Both the position numbers and the translations under genes were made by a program. Under the pieces are notes generated by a model. That model did not search any database. It was not told where the DNA came from and saw only the letters and a list, made by a program, of their open reading frames with translations. This document shows positions 35,027 to 44,728 of a DNA stretch of 64,000 nt, piece after piece. Every line of letters begins with the position of its first letter. The first letter of the stretch is position 1. Source of the DNA: an uncultured Bacilli bacterium (GTDB lineage: Bacteria > Bacillota_I > Bacilli_A > RF39 > UBA660); the NCBI GenBank assembly GCA_934101115.1, contig CAKOPW010000006.1, positions 1 through 64,000 of the forward strand, given 5' to 3'.

Positions 35027-35815
35027 CTAGATTTCAAATGAATTTAGAATATTTATTAACTCTTCTCGATGATTGCCTGATGTTGCAAATATAAATGATA
35101 AGTGATAAGAAATATTATTATAATCAAATCTAACTTCCCATACGTTATCACTATAATCTCCATTCATACGGATTAATATGGCTTTTGTATTCAAATTATT
35201 TATATAAAATTCTTCAGATTTAGTAAAATAGGAATAAGTTCTCCCAGCTTTTCTTTCAGCATATTTTGTTGCTATAATAACTTCAAATCTAACAAGTATA
35301 ACCTCACGGTAATAATTACCTCTATATTTAGGTTGTTCATCAAAAGCATTATCCATTTTTAATACTAAAAATCCAATATTGGTGTCTTTCTTTTCATTAC
35401 ATGTTATTGTAAAGTCATTTTTCTTGAACAATGAATTTCTTAAAATATTAATTCCCAATTTATCATTTAATTCATCATATGAATAACTCATATCTTTAAC
35501 TAAATCAGCTTTATAATTAATGACAGCTTGAGAATCACTTTTAACGTCTGGAACAATATATTTTTTATCATCAACTATTTTCTCTAAGTATTTCACTTTT
35601 AATGTATTGAAAACATCTCCTATTTGTTCAGCATATACAATAGAAAATATTCCTACTAGTAATAGAATAAAACAACAAGATATGGCCGTTACTAAATGAT
35701 GAAATCGATATTTTTCTTTTTTGTTAACAATATTATCATATATACAACTCTTTTTTATCTCCGATACTGATAACTCATCAAAAAATTTTTGAGTCATTTT
35801 GTCTATTTTTTTCAT
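35027..35815 (-). CDS. Membrane anti-sigma-like protein, copy 1
   Basis: The cytosolic N-terminus (about 40 residues) is followed by one transmembrane helix (about 42-62, VTAISCCFILLLVGIFSIVYA) and an extracellular domain. That is the layout of anti-sigma factors paired with ECF sigma factors. The extracellular part contains MSYSYDELNDKLGINILRNS, shared with the second copy at 36429-37263. It overlaps the sigma gene by four bases (ATGA), so translation is coupled. The exact family is not recognised; the call rests on layout and context. Confidence 0.75.
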   Translation of the reverse strand: MKKIDKMTQKFFDELSVSEIKKSCIYDNIVNKKEKYRFHHLVTAISCCFILLLVGIFSIVYAEQIGDVFNTLKVKYLEKIVDDKKYIVPDVKSDSQAVINYKADLVKDMSYSYDELNDKLGINILRNSLFKKNDFTITCNEKKDTNIGFLVLKMDNAFDEQPKYRGNYYREVILVRFEVIIATKYAERKAGRTYSYFTKSEEFYINNLNTKAILIRMNGDYSDNVWEVRFDYNNISYHLSFIFATSGNHREELINILNSFEI

Positions 35816-36285
35816 AAAAAATCATCTCCTAACTTATCTTTTATCATCTTTTTTATTCTAAACAATCTAACTTCAACAGCACTTTTTGAAATTTTCAATA
35901 TCTCAGCAATCTCTTTGGATGTATATCCTTCATAATAATGTAAATAAAATGGAATTCGATATTTGGAATCAAAACCCTTTAAGATATCAAAAATAATAAA
36001 ACTATCTGTATTAATGTTATAAGGAATTTCTTCTAATTCATAATTTGATTTTTTACTTCTCCAAAATGATTTTAATAAGTCCTTTGATTCATTTGCACAT
36101 ACTATAAATAACCACTTTTTTACATTTATATCAGAACTATTAAACTTCTTTATATTTTTAAAGAGTTTTATAAATACTTTTTGAACAATATCTTCTGTAT
36201 CACATCTATTAAGAGTATAACTGAATGCTATATTGTAAACATCTTTATAATATTTTTCATATATTTCTTTAAATAAATCCTCCAA
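35812..36285 (-). CDS. ECF RNA polymerase sigma factor, copy 1
   Basis: 157-residue sigma-70 family factor with region 2 (YNIAFSYTLNRCDTEDIVQK and WLFIVCANESKDLLKS) and region 4 (IPFYLHYYEGYTSKEIAEIL, then KSAVEVRLFRIKKMIKDKLG). It lacks region 3, as is usual for ECF factors. The start appears to be TTG 36285 about ten bases after GAGAGG; no in-frame ATG is available. It is translationally coupled to the membrane protein that follows. It probably responds to envelope stress, by analogy with this type. Confidence 0.88.
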   Translation of the reverse strand: MEDLFKEIYEKYYKDVYNIAFSYTLNRCDTEDIVQKVFIKLFKNIKKFNSSDINVKKWLFIVCANESKDLLKSFWRSKKSNYELEEIPYNINTDSFIIFDILKGFDSKYRIPFYLHYYEGYTSKEIAEILKISKSAVEVRLFRIKKMIKDKLGDDFL

Positions 36286-36401
36286 AATAGCACCATCCTC
36301 TCTAACATTTTAACTCTTATACTTTATTAACGATTAAGATCTTAAAAAACATACAAAAATTTTAGATATTATATCAAATTTAAAATTTTTACTTAAAATA
36401 A

Positions 36402-36429
36402 AAAAGTGTAATTTTAATGTTACACTTTT
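36402..36429 (-). terminator. Intrinsic terminator of second sigma/anti-sigma operon
   Basis: On the minus strand the stem AAAAGTGTAA/TTACACTTTT is followed by a T-rich run. Confidence 0.8.
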
Positions 36430-37263
36430 CAATAATGAAATCCATCTAATATTTTTTGAACTTCTTCATCAGGTTTATTACGATAATCAGCACAAGGACT
36501 TAAAGTAAAACTATATAGAACATCATCATATTCCATATAAACGCTTCTTCTCCTTCCATATTCAATTCCATAAGCCATTGTGCCAAGTTTTCCTACTTTA
36601 TACTTTGGGATAGTTTCATCAGTATAGTTTCCATGGTTTAATTCACTATTTTCTTTTATTTCAGCATACTTAGTTTTTATTAAAATATTAAAATTAACAG
36701 TAGACACATTTTTGTTTTCTTTATTATCATACATGAAATACATTACCCATATAAAGATTTACAGTTGCTATTTTTCCATCTTTCTTTTCTAAAGTTCTTA
36801 AAATAAATTTATCTCTTTTAAACAAATCATTTCTTAAAAGTTTTATACCTAACTCTTTTTCTAATTCTTCATATGTATACATTGAATAGCTGCTTTTATC
36901 TATTGGTTCATTCTTGAAAGAATCAATGCCACTACCAGTTGGCTCTTTCAAATTAGCATTATAATTTATTTTTTTAACACCATTATATTTTAATTTGATT
37001 CTTTGAACATCATTATTATCAACTTTTTCTGTATAAGACTTAGTAAAGATTGATGTAACAATTTCTTTGATTTCTTCAGCGTAAGTTATACCCGTTCCAA
37101 CAATTAAAATACTGAAGACTATAATTAAACTAAAAATAATTTTATTTTTTTTCTTTCTTTTTTTATATCGCTTAATAGTTTCTAATCTTAGATAGTCATT
37201 TCTTTCATCTGTTAAAACAATATTGCTAATATTATCAACATACTCTTGTTTTAATTTATTCAT
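36429..37263 (-). pseudogene. Membrane anti-sigma-like protein, copy 2, frameshifted
   Basis: From ATG 37263 the frame encodes a basic cytosolic part, one helix (about 38-57, IIFSLIIVFSILIVGTGITY) and an extracellular region with YSMYTYEELEKELGIKLLRN, parallel to copy 1. It stops at TGA 36729-36727. The homologous continuation (DNKENKNVSTVNFNILIKTK, then KYAEIKE) is in another frame up to 36429. A one-base deletion near 36735 explains both halves. The short piece would lack the distal half of its sensor domain. A sequencing error or a programmed shift is possible; no slippery signal is obvious. Confidence 0.82.
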
Positions 37264-37723
37264 CTTTACCCTCCATTTCTACTCTTAATTTTTCTTTGCC
37301 TCTTAATAAGTTCATCTTTATAGCAGATTCAGATTTTCGCATAATCTTAGCGATTTCTTTTATCTTATATCCCTCATAATAATATAAATATAATGATATT
37401 CTATAATCTTTTGGAATGGCTTTTAATAATTCAAAAGTGTCAAATTTATTTAAGTCGTATGATTTTATTTCATCTTCTAAACTCTTTATAAGTTTTTTCC
37501 AAGGCGATTTAAGCAAATCTTTTGTATTATTTATACTTACTCTAAATAACCACTTTTTTATTTCTTCATTTTCTAATAATAGAATCTTTTTATTGTTATA
37601 CAACTTCATAAATGTTTTTTGAAGAATATCTTCAGTATCCTGAATATTAAAAAGATAACTATAAATCAGTTTATAAACATCTTTACTATATAAATAATAT
37701 ATTTCATCAAAACGATTATTCAT
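37256..37723 (-). CDS. ECF RNA polymerase sigma factor, copy 2
   Basis: 155 residues, organised as copy 1: region 2 (LIYSYLFNIQDTEDILQKTF, WLFRVSINNTKDLLKSPW) and region 4 (ISLYLYYYEGYKIKEIAKIM, SESAIKMNLLRGKEKL). It overlaps its anti-sigma by eight bases. The start ATG 37723 follows AAAGGAG. The two sigma genes are clearly a tandem duplication that has diverged. With its anti-sigma broken, this factor may be deregulated, if the frameshift is real. Confidence 0.88.
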   Translation of the reverse strand: MNNRFDEIYYLYSKDVYKLIYSYLFNIQDTEDILQKTFMKLYNNKKILLLENEEIKKWLFRVSINNTKDLLKSPWKKLIKSLEDEIKSYDLNKFDTFELLKAIPKDYRISLYLYYYEGYKIKEIAKIMRKSESAIKMNLLRGKEKLRVEMEGKDE

Positions 37724-37783
37724 AGTTTACTCCTTTCAACTTATTAACGATTTAAATTAATAAAAAGTCACACTAAATAAAAA

Positions 37784-37803
37784 AGAACAAAATTAATTGT
37801 TCT
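37784..37803 (-). terminator. Intrinsic terminator of the interrupted coiled-coil gene
   Basis: On the minus strand the stem AGAACAA/TTGTTCT is followed by TTTTTTATTT. Confidence 0.72.
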
Positions 37804-37805
37804 CC

Positions 37806-39047
37806 TTATGCTAATTTTCTAGCTTCTATTTCAGCTGTTAAGCGTTCCTTTTCGTCTTCTGTTAATATAATTTGTTTATCAAGCTCTTCTAACATTTTTT
37901 CATAATCACTTAAATCTAAATCCGGATTATTATCTAGTTCATGAAGCAATGCTTTAAAATCATTTTCTTCTTGTAAGGATCTATCAAGTACTTCATTTTC
38001 TTTTTCAATGTACATAGTTGCTGCATTCTCATACTCATCAATTTTATCACTTTTTTTATCAAACTCTTCATCAGTAACTTCATCTGTTAAAGTTCTATCT
38101 TGTTTATATAAATCAAACTTTATGTCCTCTATGCTTCTATTTTGTATTCTTTCATCACGAATTTTTTGCATATATTCAGAGATTCTTGCTTCATATATTG
38201 AAGGAAGTACCTTACTCTCTAACTCAGGTTCATCCTCCTTAAGTCTTTTTATGGCTTCTGCGCGTATATTAATATAATCAGCATTTTCAACTAAAGTTTC
38301 ATCATCACTTTTTTCAAACACTACTTTTTCAGCTGATATATTTTCATCTTTTAGTTCTTCTGGAGTTTTTTCCTCTTCTTTTTGTTCTTCTTTTTCTAAA
38401 GCAGCTATTTCATTTTGAAGAGCTTCAATTCTCGCAAAATTTGGATTACTTTGAACTTTTAAATCTTGTAATTCTCTTTTTTTAGAATCTAGAATACTTT
38501 CTTTATTCTTATCGTTTTCATTTGTTTCCTTTTTAGCGTTAATACGAGCATTTTCTACTGCCTCTTTGATTTCCTTATAATCAGTTTTAGCAAGACTTTC
38601 GTTTACTATTTTTACTTGAGTCTCATACTTTTCAATATATTCATCTAATTTGTTTAAAGTTTTTGGATAAGATGATTTAATTACTGAAGTAAACTCCGGA
38701 TTTTGAGAGATTAAATCTTTTACTCTTTTGAATTCATTTAGCTTTTGATCAAGTTCATTTTTTTGATCAACCATTTCCTTACTAGGTATTTCAAATGGTA
38801 CTATGATTGTTGCTCCAAAAATATCTTGAGATTCTTTTAATCCATCTATCACGCCCATTTTCTTATAATGATTATAATCAAAGATTAAAGAATCATATTC
38901 ATAAGTTATTTTTATTTTATCCGTATTCTTTTTAGTTAAATTTTCTACACTTTGAAGATTATTTATTCCGGTAAAATAAGAGATAATTCCTTTATTAATC
39001 GTTGGATCAAATACTTTAGATGTTCTTAATGCTTGTATTGCTTGGTG
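37806..39047 (-). pseudogene. 3' part of a coiled-coil gene split by the conjugative element
   Basis: The open frame runs from the element boundary (first codon after a TAA at 39050-39048) to the stop at 37806, about 413 codons. There is no ribosome site at its upstream end; the first ATG is only at 38858. The protein reads ALRTSKVFDPTINKGIISYF at the boundary, then SYPKTLNKLDEYIEKYETQV, a long Glu/Lys-rich coiled coil and the C-terminus EKERLTAEIEARKLA. It has no membrane segment. Family not recognised. The missing 5' part should lie beyond the other end of the element, outside the window. Confidence 0.8.
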
Positions 39048-39050
39048 TTA
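39026..39050. other. Element/chromosome junction (attachment site region)
   Basis: The last codons and stop of the recombinase (ending at 39026) overlap, in another frame, the codons at the edge of the split host gene (open until 39048). The crossover must lie in or very near this 25-bp stretch. The core dinucleotide cannot be fixed without the other end or an empty site. Confidence 0.6.
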
Positions 39051-40804
39051 CTATCGGAACATAAAAGAACATTTTTTCCTTTATTTTCAAGGCTTCCACA
39101 ATCAATTTCAATGTTCCTGTACTGACTGTTTTGAATCTCTGTATCAGTACAAGAACATTTTTCTGGATAAAAATTTGATAACTCAAGTTTTTTTCTTTTG
39201 TTATCAATTTCTAATTCTCTGTATATTGTATCGGCATTAAAATTGAAATAAATAATTAGTCTTACATGTTTTCTATCACCATTTATTTTTTCAACTTCTA
39301 CTCTTTCTACTAATATTCTCATTAAATTAGGTAGCTGACTCTGTAAATCAACTTTTGATGTAAGTGTATTTCTAACTTCCGTTATTTTTTCCTTTAATTT
39401 TGTAAGTTCTGCATCAGGATTATTAAGTCTATCTATTTTTGCTTTTAAGGAATTAATTTCATTGTTAAACTTATCATTTCTTTTCTTAAACTCTAAATCA
39501 TCAATCAATCCTTTAATACTCAAATCTAATAATTTATCCTTTTGCTTTTCTATTTTTATAATTTGATTGTTTATACTTCCTATATCATCAGAACTCTTAT
39601 TACTGCTTATAATATTCTCATATTCATTTATTACTTGATTTAAATATTCTTTTTTATTATCTATAAAATCACTAAATATTTGTACAAATATCTTATCTAG
39701 ATAATCTTCCCTTAAGATTGGTGAAGCACAAGCACCAACCCCTTCAGTCTTATATTTCTTACAAGACCATGTAGGATTATTTGCTCTATTACTTCCACCA
39801 GCTCTTATAAATACATTTCCACAATCCTTACAATATAATAAACAACTATATTTTGAATTCTCTAATGACTTTTCAGAATTTAAAATATGTCTTGCAGATG
39901 ATTTTTTTCTCATCTCATGAAGTTCATTTGCTTTATTCCATAACTCCTCAGATACAATTGCTGGAACTCTATCATCCTTTTCAATTATTTGTCTTTCTTT
40001 TGGAACTTTTTTCTTTTTATGTGTTTTATAATTTTCAACCTCAGTTAGCCTAGCAGTATAATACCCTTTATATCTAGGATTAGTTAAAAATTTTGCCATA
40101 GTTGTATCGGAATATGGTTCACCTTTTGAATTTAAATATCCCATTTTTGCAAGATCTTGCCCTATCTTTTTAAGACCAACTTTTCCAGATGCATAAGTTT
40201 CAAAAAGATATGTAATTATTGGTGCCTCTGCTGGATTAATTTCATATCTTCCATCTTTTTTGAAATATCCAGTTAAATTACCACCAATAAGTTTTCTGTC
40301 TTTAATCATTCTATTAACACCAAATTTAACTCTTTCTGATAGTTTTCTAACTTCATCTTGAGCCAAACTTGACATAATTGTAAGTCTAAACTCTGAATCC
40401 TCTTGAATTGTATTAAGATTATCTGATAGAAAATATACAATAACCCCATGCTTTAATAAATACTCTGTATATTTTATACTATCAACAGTATTTCTTGAGA
40501 ATCTTGATATTTCTTTTGTAACCACCATATCTATTTTTCCTAGAGTAGCATCTTCAATCATTTTTAGGAATCTATCTCTATTTTTTACAGCAGTTCCACT
40601 AATTCCTTCATCTATATAACCACCACAGAATACCCAGTTTTTATTTTCTGTTATCATTTCTTCAAAATAGTTTTGTTGATTTTCCAAACTATTTAACTGA
40701 TCATCCTTATCTGTTGAAACACGAGCATAATATACTACTCTAAGTGGCATATCATAAATCGTTTTTCCTTTTCTTAAATCTTCTCTTGCTTTTTTTATAT
40801 CCAT
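39026..40804 (-). CDS. Large serine recombinase (integrase)
   Basis: Catalyses integration and excision of the element with a serine nucleophile. The N-terminal resolvase domain has VVYYARVSTD (Ser at about 31) and ISRFSRNTVDSIKYTEYLL with the catalytic Arg residues. A recombinase domain follows (GYFKKDGRYEINPAEAPIIT). A zinc ribbon reads CKDCGNVFIRAGGSNRANN with later Cys. A coiled coil (about 400-470) precedes the tail. At 592 aa it resembles TndX/TnpX-type integrases of Clostridial and Enterococcal elements. Start ATG 40804 behind GGGAGGAG. The last few residues lie on the junction. Confidence 0.95.
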   Translation of the reverse strand: MDIKKAREDLRKGKTIYDMPLRVVYYARVSTDKDDQLNSLENQQNYFEEMITENKNWVFCGGYIDEGISGTAVKNRDRFLKMIEDATLGKIDMVVTKEISRFSRNTVDSIKYTEYLLKHGVIVYFLSDNLNTIQEDSEFRLTIMSSLAQDEVRKLSERVKFGVNRMIKDRKLIGGNLTGYFKKDGRYEINPAEAPIITYLFETYASGKVGLKKIGQDLAKMGYLNSKGEPYSDTTMAKFLTNPRYKGYYTARLTEVENYKTHKKKKVPKERQIIEKDDRVPAIVSEELWNKANELHEMRKKSSARHILNSEKSLENSKYSCLLYCKDCGNVFIRAGGSNRANNPTWSCKKYKTEGVGACASPILREDYLDKIFVQIFSDFIDNKKEYLNQVINEYENIISSNKSSDDIGSINNQIIKIEKQKDKLLDLSIKGLIDDLEFKKRNDKFNNEINSLKAKIDRLNNPDAELTKLKEKITEVRNTLTSKVDLQSQLPNLMRILVERVEVEKINGDRKHVRLIIYFNFNADTIYRELEIDNKRKKLELSNFYPEKCSCTDTEIQNSQYRNIEIDCGSLENKGKNVLLCSDSNTKQYKH

Positions 40805-40846
40805 TGTTTACTCACTCTCCTCCCATGTTCTTAAAAAGCAAGATAA

Positions 40847-41095
40847 CTAGGATGATGACATGCTACCATGATTTTTTCCTATTGTCAAACCATCATTAAT
40901 CTTGTCTTTATATTCATTTTTCATTTTTGTCATTCTTCCAAGTATTGATTGTTCCATTAAACTAAAAACTTTTAAATCAATTATTTTACTCTCATATAAT
41001 TCTCTATTTAAAATTAGTCGCCATTCTAATAATTTATACTCTAAAGGCAAATGTTTGGTACTACACTTTATTTCAATTTCATCTGTGTTATACAT
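40847..41095 (-). CDS. Small helical protein next to integrase, SHOCT-like
   Basis: 82 residues. The core LPLEYKLLEWRLILNRELYE, SKIIDLKVFSLMEQSILGRM resembles short SHOCT-like oligomerisation helices often found beside serine integrases of conjugative elements. No membrane segment. Being 42 bp upstream of the integrase suggests co-transcription. A role in recombination directionality is possible but only by position. Confidence 0.6.
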   Translation of the reverse strand: MYNTDEIEIKCSTKHLPLEYKLLEWRLILNRELYESKIIDLKVFSLMEQSILGRMTKMKNEYKDKINDGLTIGKNHGSMSSS

Positions 41096-41160
41096 GTTAT
41101 ACCATCCTCATCAAACTATATGAGATAAAGATATAAATAATACTAAATAAAGAAACGACA

Positions 41161-43170
41161 TTATTTATTCTTTTCCTTTCTTAATTCTTGTTCTTGGTTG
41201 AATGTGCTTTTTAAATGAATCTCAATAACATTTTTGCCATTATCATTATTACTTATTTCAATATGATATACTTTATTATCCAATTGTCCTTTTATTAAAG
41301 ATTTTTCCATTTCGCCAATGTTTTTATTCAAACTAATAACAGAAAATGTTCTATTGTTTTTAGTCTTATATTCAAAATTAATAATGTTATCTTTTATAAT
41401 ATCTTTAACCTGTTCTATTGCCCTTAAAAGTTCTTGTTCTTCGGCTTCTCTTTGTTCCTTATAAAAATCTTTAGCACTCATATTTAATTCATCATCTACT
41501 TTTTTAAATCTTCCACCTATTGGTGATTTTATTTGTTCAACCGTGAAATATGTATCATCAAGTTGTTTTAATGAATTAGCTTTTCTTTCAATTTCACCTT
41601 TTTTATAACAAGAAAACTTATTATACATAACAGTATCTCTAAAAATAGGATAACCTATTATAGGAAATATTATAGTTTTATAATGAAGTTGTTTTACTTC
41701 ATCTGGTGTAAGTAAATCTCTTGCCATTAAAGAAGTTGATTTATTACCATTATAGTCTAATAAGCTAAGTGATTGACTTATAGAACTACTTGATATTGTT
41801 GTCTTACCTAACCTTTTAGATATTTGTTCTGCTGTATCTTGTGTATTTGTTTTTAAATAAATAAGACCACAGTTATCAAGTATTATTTGAGCTACCTCTT
41901 TACCATACACATTATCAAGTTGGGAGAATGATTGAATAAAGAAATGGAATCTCATTCCTCTACTTCTTGCAACTGATACTAATGCTTCAATATCTGCAAG
42001 TGGTGGACAATTTGCAAACTCATCAAGTAACCAATCAATTTGTACTGGTAACTTTTTATTTTCTTTACTATTAGCAAGTTTTACTAACTCCTTATATAAT
42101 AGTCCTACAATAATTGTAACTAATGTAAAATACACTTTATCTTCATCAGGGACTATTATAAATAATGCTGTTGCTTCTCTACCTAACAAATCAAAATCAA
42201 AGTCAGAATCAGATGTTACATTTGCTACATTAACATCATCAAATAAAGACATCTTTTCACCAAACACTGCTGTAATAGATTTATAAGTATTATCACTTGC
42301 ATTAAGTATTGATGTTAAAGAATCCTTACTTTTACTTCCGTAATCTTTCCTATCAATATAAGTCTTAAACTTATTAAAGTTTTTCTCTTGCATTGAACTA
42401 TTTTGAAACTTGCGGATAGATGTCATAGTAATCTGATTTCTTTTTATATTATTTTTCTTATATTCTTCTAAAAAGAATCCTATTAAACCTTCTAATAAAT
42501 TTCTTGCACTATTATTCCAAAATGGATCTTTTTGCTGAGTTTTCTCTTGCATTATCATCGTAGCAAGTGAAGTTATTAATCTATTAGTTTCAGCAAGGGA
42601 AGTCATTGCTAAATTATTATATTTAACTTTATCTTTTTTACTTACAATAGATTTTTTTTCGTATTCAATGTACCTCTCATATTCTTTTATTATTGGTTCC
42701 AATATATTAAAATGATTAGACATTTCTGGATGTCTAAAATCAAGTGTTAATACATTATATCCATTGTCCTTAAACATTTTTGAAGTTGTATTAAATATTT
42801 CACCTTTTGGATCAGTTATAAAAACACTCCTTTTATTCTTTGCAGTAGCAATAAATGAACACATAGGAATAACAGCAGTAACTGATTTACCACTACCAGT
42901 TGAACCAAGATAAGTGTAGTGTGGTGTTTCTCTATCAAACCAAACATATTTAAAATCTTTACTAAACCATATAGGTACACCAGATTCTTTAATATTATTA
43001 ATTTTTTCTTTTTTAAAGTTTTTCTTAATTTCATTATAGGTTGAGAATCTTGCTGAGCCATATTCATTATTATTTTTTACTTTATGTTTTGATATAGCTG
43101 GCTCTATAAACATAAATCCTACTATAAACAAAAGTAAAAGAGCTAACACAATGGTTAGCTCTAAAGACAT
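41161..43170 (-). CDS. Type IV coupling protein (VirD4/TraG family)
   Basis: Hexameric ATPase that brings the relaxase-DNA complex to the conjugation channel. An N-terminal hydrophobic segment (3-21) anchors it. Walker A is YLGSTGSGKSVTAVIPM (about 87-103) and Walker B QIDWLLDEFANCPPL (about 385-399). RSRGMRFHFFIQSFSQLD is a conserved TraG-type motif. Length 669 aa; the C-terminal 130 residues are charged. Its start overlaps the stop of the small gene at 43161. Confidence 0.94.
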   Translation of the reverse strand: MSLELTIVLALLLLFIVGFMFIEPAISKHKVKNNNEYGSARFSTYNEIKKNFKKEKINNIKESGVPIWFSKDFKYVWFDRETPHYTYLGSTGSGKSVTAVIPMCSFIATAKNKRSVFITDPKGEIFNTTSKMFKDNGYNVLTLDFRHPEMSNHFNILEPIIKEYERYIEYEKKSIVSKKDKVKYNNLAMTSLAETNRLITSLATMIMQEKTQQKDPFWNNSARNLLEGLIGFFLEEYKKNNIKRNQITMTSIRKFQNSSMQEKNFNKFKTYIDRKDYGSKSKDSLTSILNASDNTYKSITAVFGEKMSLFDDVNVANVTSDSDFDFDLLGREATALFIIVPDEDKVYFTLVTIIVGLLYKELVKLANSKENKKLPVQIDWLLDEFANCPPLADIEALVSVARSRGMRFHFFIQSFSQLDNVYGKEVAQIILDNCGLIYLKTNTQDTAEQISKRLGKTTISSSSISQSLSLLDYNGNKSTSLMARDLLTPDEVKQLHYKTIIFPIIGYPIFRDTVMYNKFSCYKKGEIERKANSLKQLDDTYFTVEQIKSPIGGRFKKVDDELNMSAKDFYKEQREAEEQELLRAIEQVKDIIKDNIINFEYKTKNNRTFSVISLNKNIGEMEKSLIKGQLDNKVYHIEISNNDNGKNVIEIHLKSTFNQEQELRKEKNK

Positions 43171-43421
43171 ATATCCTCATCAATAAGTTCTTCAATATTA
43201 TAAATATCATAATTACATATCATTTCATCAACTTGATCTTCAATATCTAAAACTATTTCATCTAAACTTCTATTATCATAAAATTTTACTTTATCTTTGT
43301 TAGAATTTTCTAGTGCTACCCTTAAGCTTCCAAGTATATTACCTTTAATGGCACTATATAAATTATTTATTTCTAAATTATCTAATTCATTATTTATTTC
43401 ATCTAATGTCATATTCCTCAT
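43161..43421 (-). CDS. Small acidic protein, unknown
   Basis: 86 residues, acidic and helical (TLDEINNELDNLEINNLYSA ... ELIDEDICL). It sits in an overlapping operon between the 285-aa-type protein and the coupling protein. ATG 43421 or ATG 43412 could be the start. No recognised domain. Confidence 0.65.
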   Translation of the reverse strand: MRNMTLDEINNELDNLEINNLYSAIKGNILGSLRVALENSNKDKVKFYDNRSLDEIVLDIEDQVDEMICNYDIYNIEELIDEDICL

Positions 43422-44238
43422 TCACCTCTTTTTCTTTTTCCACTTTTAATAGTTCTTGTGATTTATTTAAAGAATCATTAAATAGTTTTATTTCATTATC
43501 TAATAAATCACTATCATCAATTTTATATTTAGAATAATCATAATTACTTTTTCTTAAATATTCTAAAAAATCATTAAGAATAAGTGATTCATCTTTTAAG
43601 ATTTTATTTTCCAAAAAATTATAATACTTTTTTATTTTTTTATAATGCTTTGTATTCTCATTAAAAACTAAATTGTTGTATTTATAATTTTTATATTCAT
43701 TAAGTAGTACAGGCGAAGATACAAATCTATCTCCTGCCCAAGAACCAACATACTTTTTATTTTGAAAATAATAATCTCCTCCACCTTGCTCATTACCACA
43801 CCCAGTTAATAGTGCAAATGAATTAATTTTACAAGAACCAATTTTCCTTGCATCCCTATCTATCCAAAAGTTTTGTATGGGTTGTTTGAATAAATCAACA
43901 TATTCTTTTTTATCTAAATTATAAACATATCTAATATTGTTATTGCTTTTACTCACAACATTTTTAAATCCTTCAGCATAGCTATATATAGTATGATTTA
44001 TTCCTAATTCTTCACTTAACTTTTCAATTATATTAGCAGTATTGCTACTATCTGTTGATTCAGCATAATCGCCTACATGAATAACTCTATCACCTTTCCA
44101 TTCATTACTTAATAGTCTTAAAATATCATTACAATAATCATTACTAACATAGGAATGTTCCATCAACTTATATCCATGTCTATTCCTATCACAAATTTCT
44201 TTTTTATCTACATTTACAAATTTATAATACTGTCCCAT
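43399..44238 (-). CDS. Element-encoded protein, unknown (MGQYYKFVN type)
   Basis: Start ATG 44238 (MGQYYKFVNVDKKEICDR) behind AGAGGT; an upstream in-frame ATG at 44256 is less likely. The N-terminus resembles proteins found in phages and conjugative elements beginning MGQYY, whose function is unknown. The rest is charged with a CGNEQGGGDYYFQNKKYVGS segment. No membrane helix or catalytic motif is evident. It overlaps its neighbours at both ends. Confidence 0.7.
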   Translation of the reverse strand: MGQYYKFVNVDKKEICDRNRHGYKLMEHSYVSNDYCNDILRLLSNEWKGDRVIHVGDYAESTDSSNTANIIEKLSEELGINHTIYSYAEGFKNVVSKSNNNIRYVYNLDKKEYVDLFKQPIQNFWIDRDARKIGSCKINSFALLTGCGNEQGGGDYYFQNKKYVGSWAGDRFVSSPVLLNEYKNYKYNNLVFNENTKHYKKIKKYYNFLENKILKDESLILNDFLEYLRKSNYDYSKYKIDDSDLLDNEIKLFNDSLNKSQELLKVEKEKEVNEEYDIR

Positions 44239-44725
44239 CTTGTACCTCTTTTTCATTCTTTTTACTTAATTCTTGTTCTAGTTCTCTTTGTTCAAGTGAA
44301 ACAATAAAATGATTAGAATTATATTCTCCATTTTGACATAATATAAATTCATTTTCTTTTTCCTCAAACATCCAACGGCCATCATAGTCTGGATTATTCA
44401 AATCCATATCAGTTTCATATTTAATAGCATCTAAATCATTAAAATCTAAATCATTTTTTATACTTTCTATTTCTTCATTAAACAACTTTCTAGCATAGGA
44501 TAAAGATGGTGTTACAGCTATTACATTATTAAATGATTCATCATTGCAAACACAATTACTTGTAATAACATAGACAATATTTTTTGAATTTTTTTCTATT
44601 TGTTTTATTTCATCATCTAATTTATTTAAAAAATGAACTCCATCACTACTCATTCTATCTTCATCCCAATATAAATTATCTACATATTCCTTCAACTTTT
44701 TCCAACTATTCTTATCTATAATCAT
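44222..44725 (-). CDS. Element-encoded acidic protein, unknown
   Basis: 167 residues with a mid-domain IVYVITSNCVCNDESFNNVI and a C-terminal Gln/Glu-rich helix. The segment YARKLFNEEIESIKND fits small accessory proteins of conjugative elements, but no family is recognised. It overlaps the next gene by 17 bp. Ribosome site GGAGG. Confidence 0.68.
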   Translation of the reverse strand: MIIDKNSWKKLKEYVDNLYWDEDRMSSDGVHFLNKLDDEIKQIEKNSKNIVYVITSNCVCNDESFNNVIAVTPSLSYARKLFNEEIESIKNDLDFNDLDAIKYETDMDLNNPDYDGRWMFEEKENEFILCQNGEYNSNHFIVSLEQRELEQELSKKNEKEVQDGTVL

Positions 44726-44728
44726 ATA

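Noticed and set aside
39016..39207. 63-aa frame ending at 39016
   Set aside because: It overlaps the recombinase C-terminus in another frame without a ribosome site and crosses the element junction.
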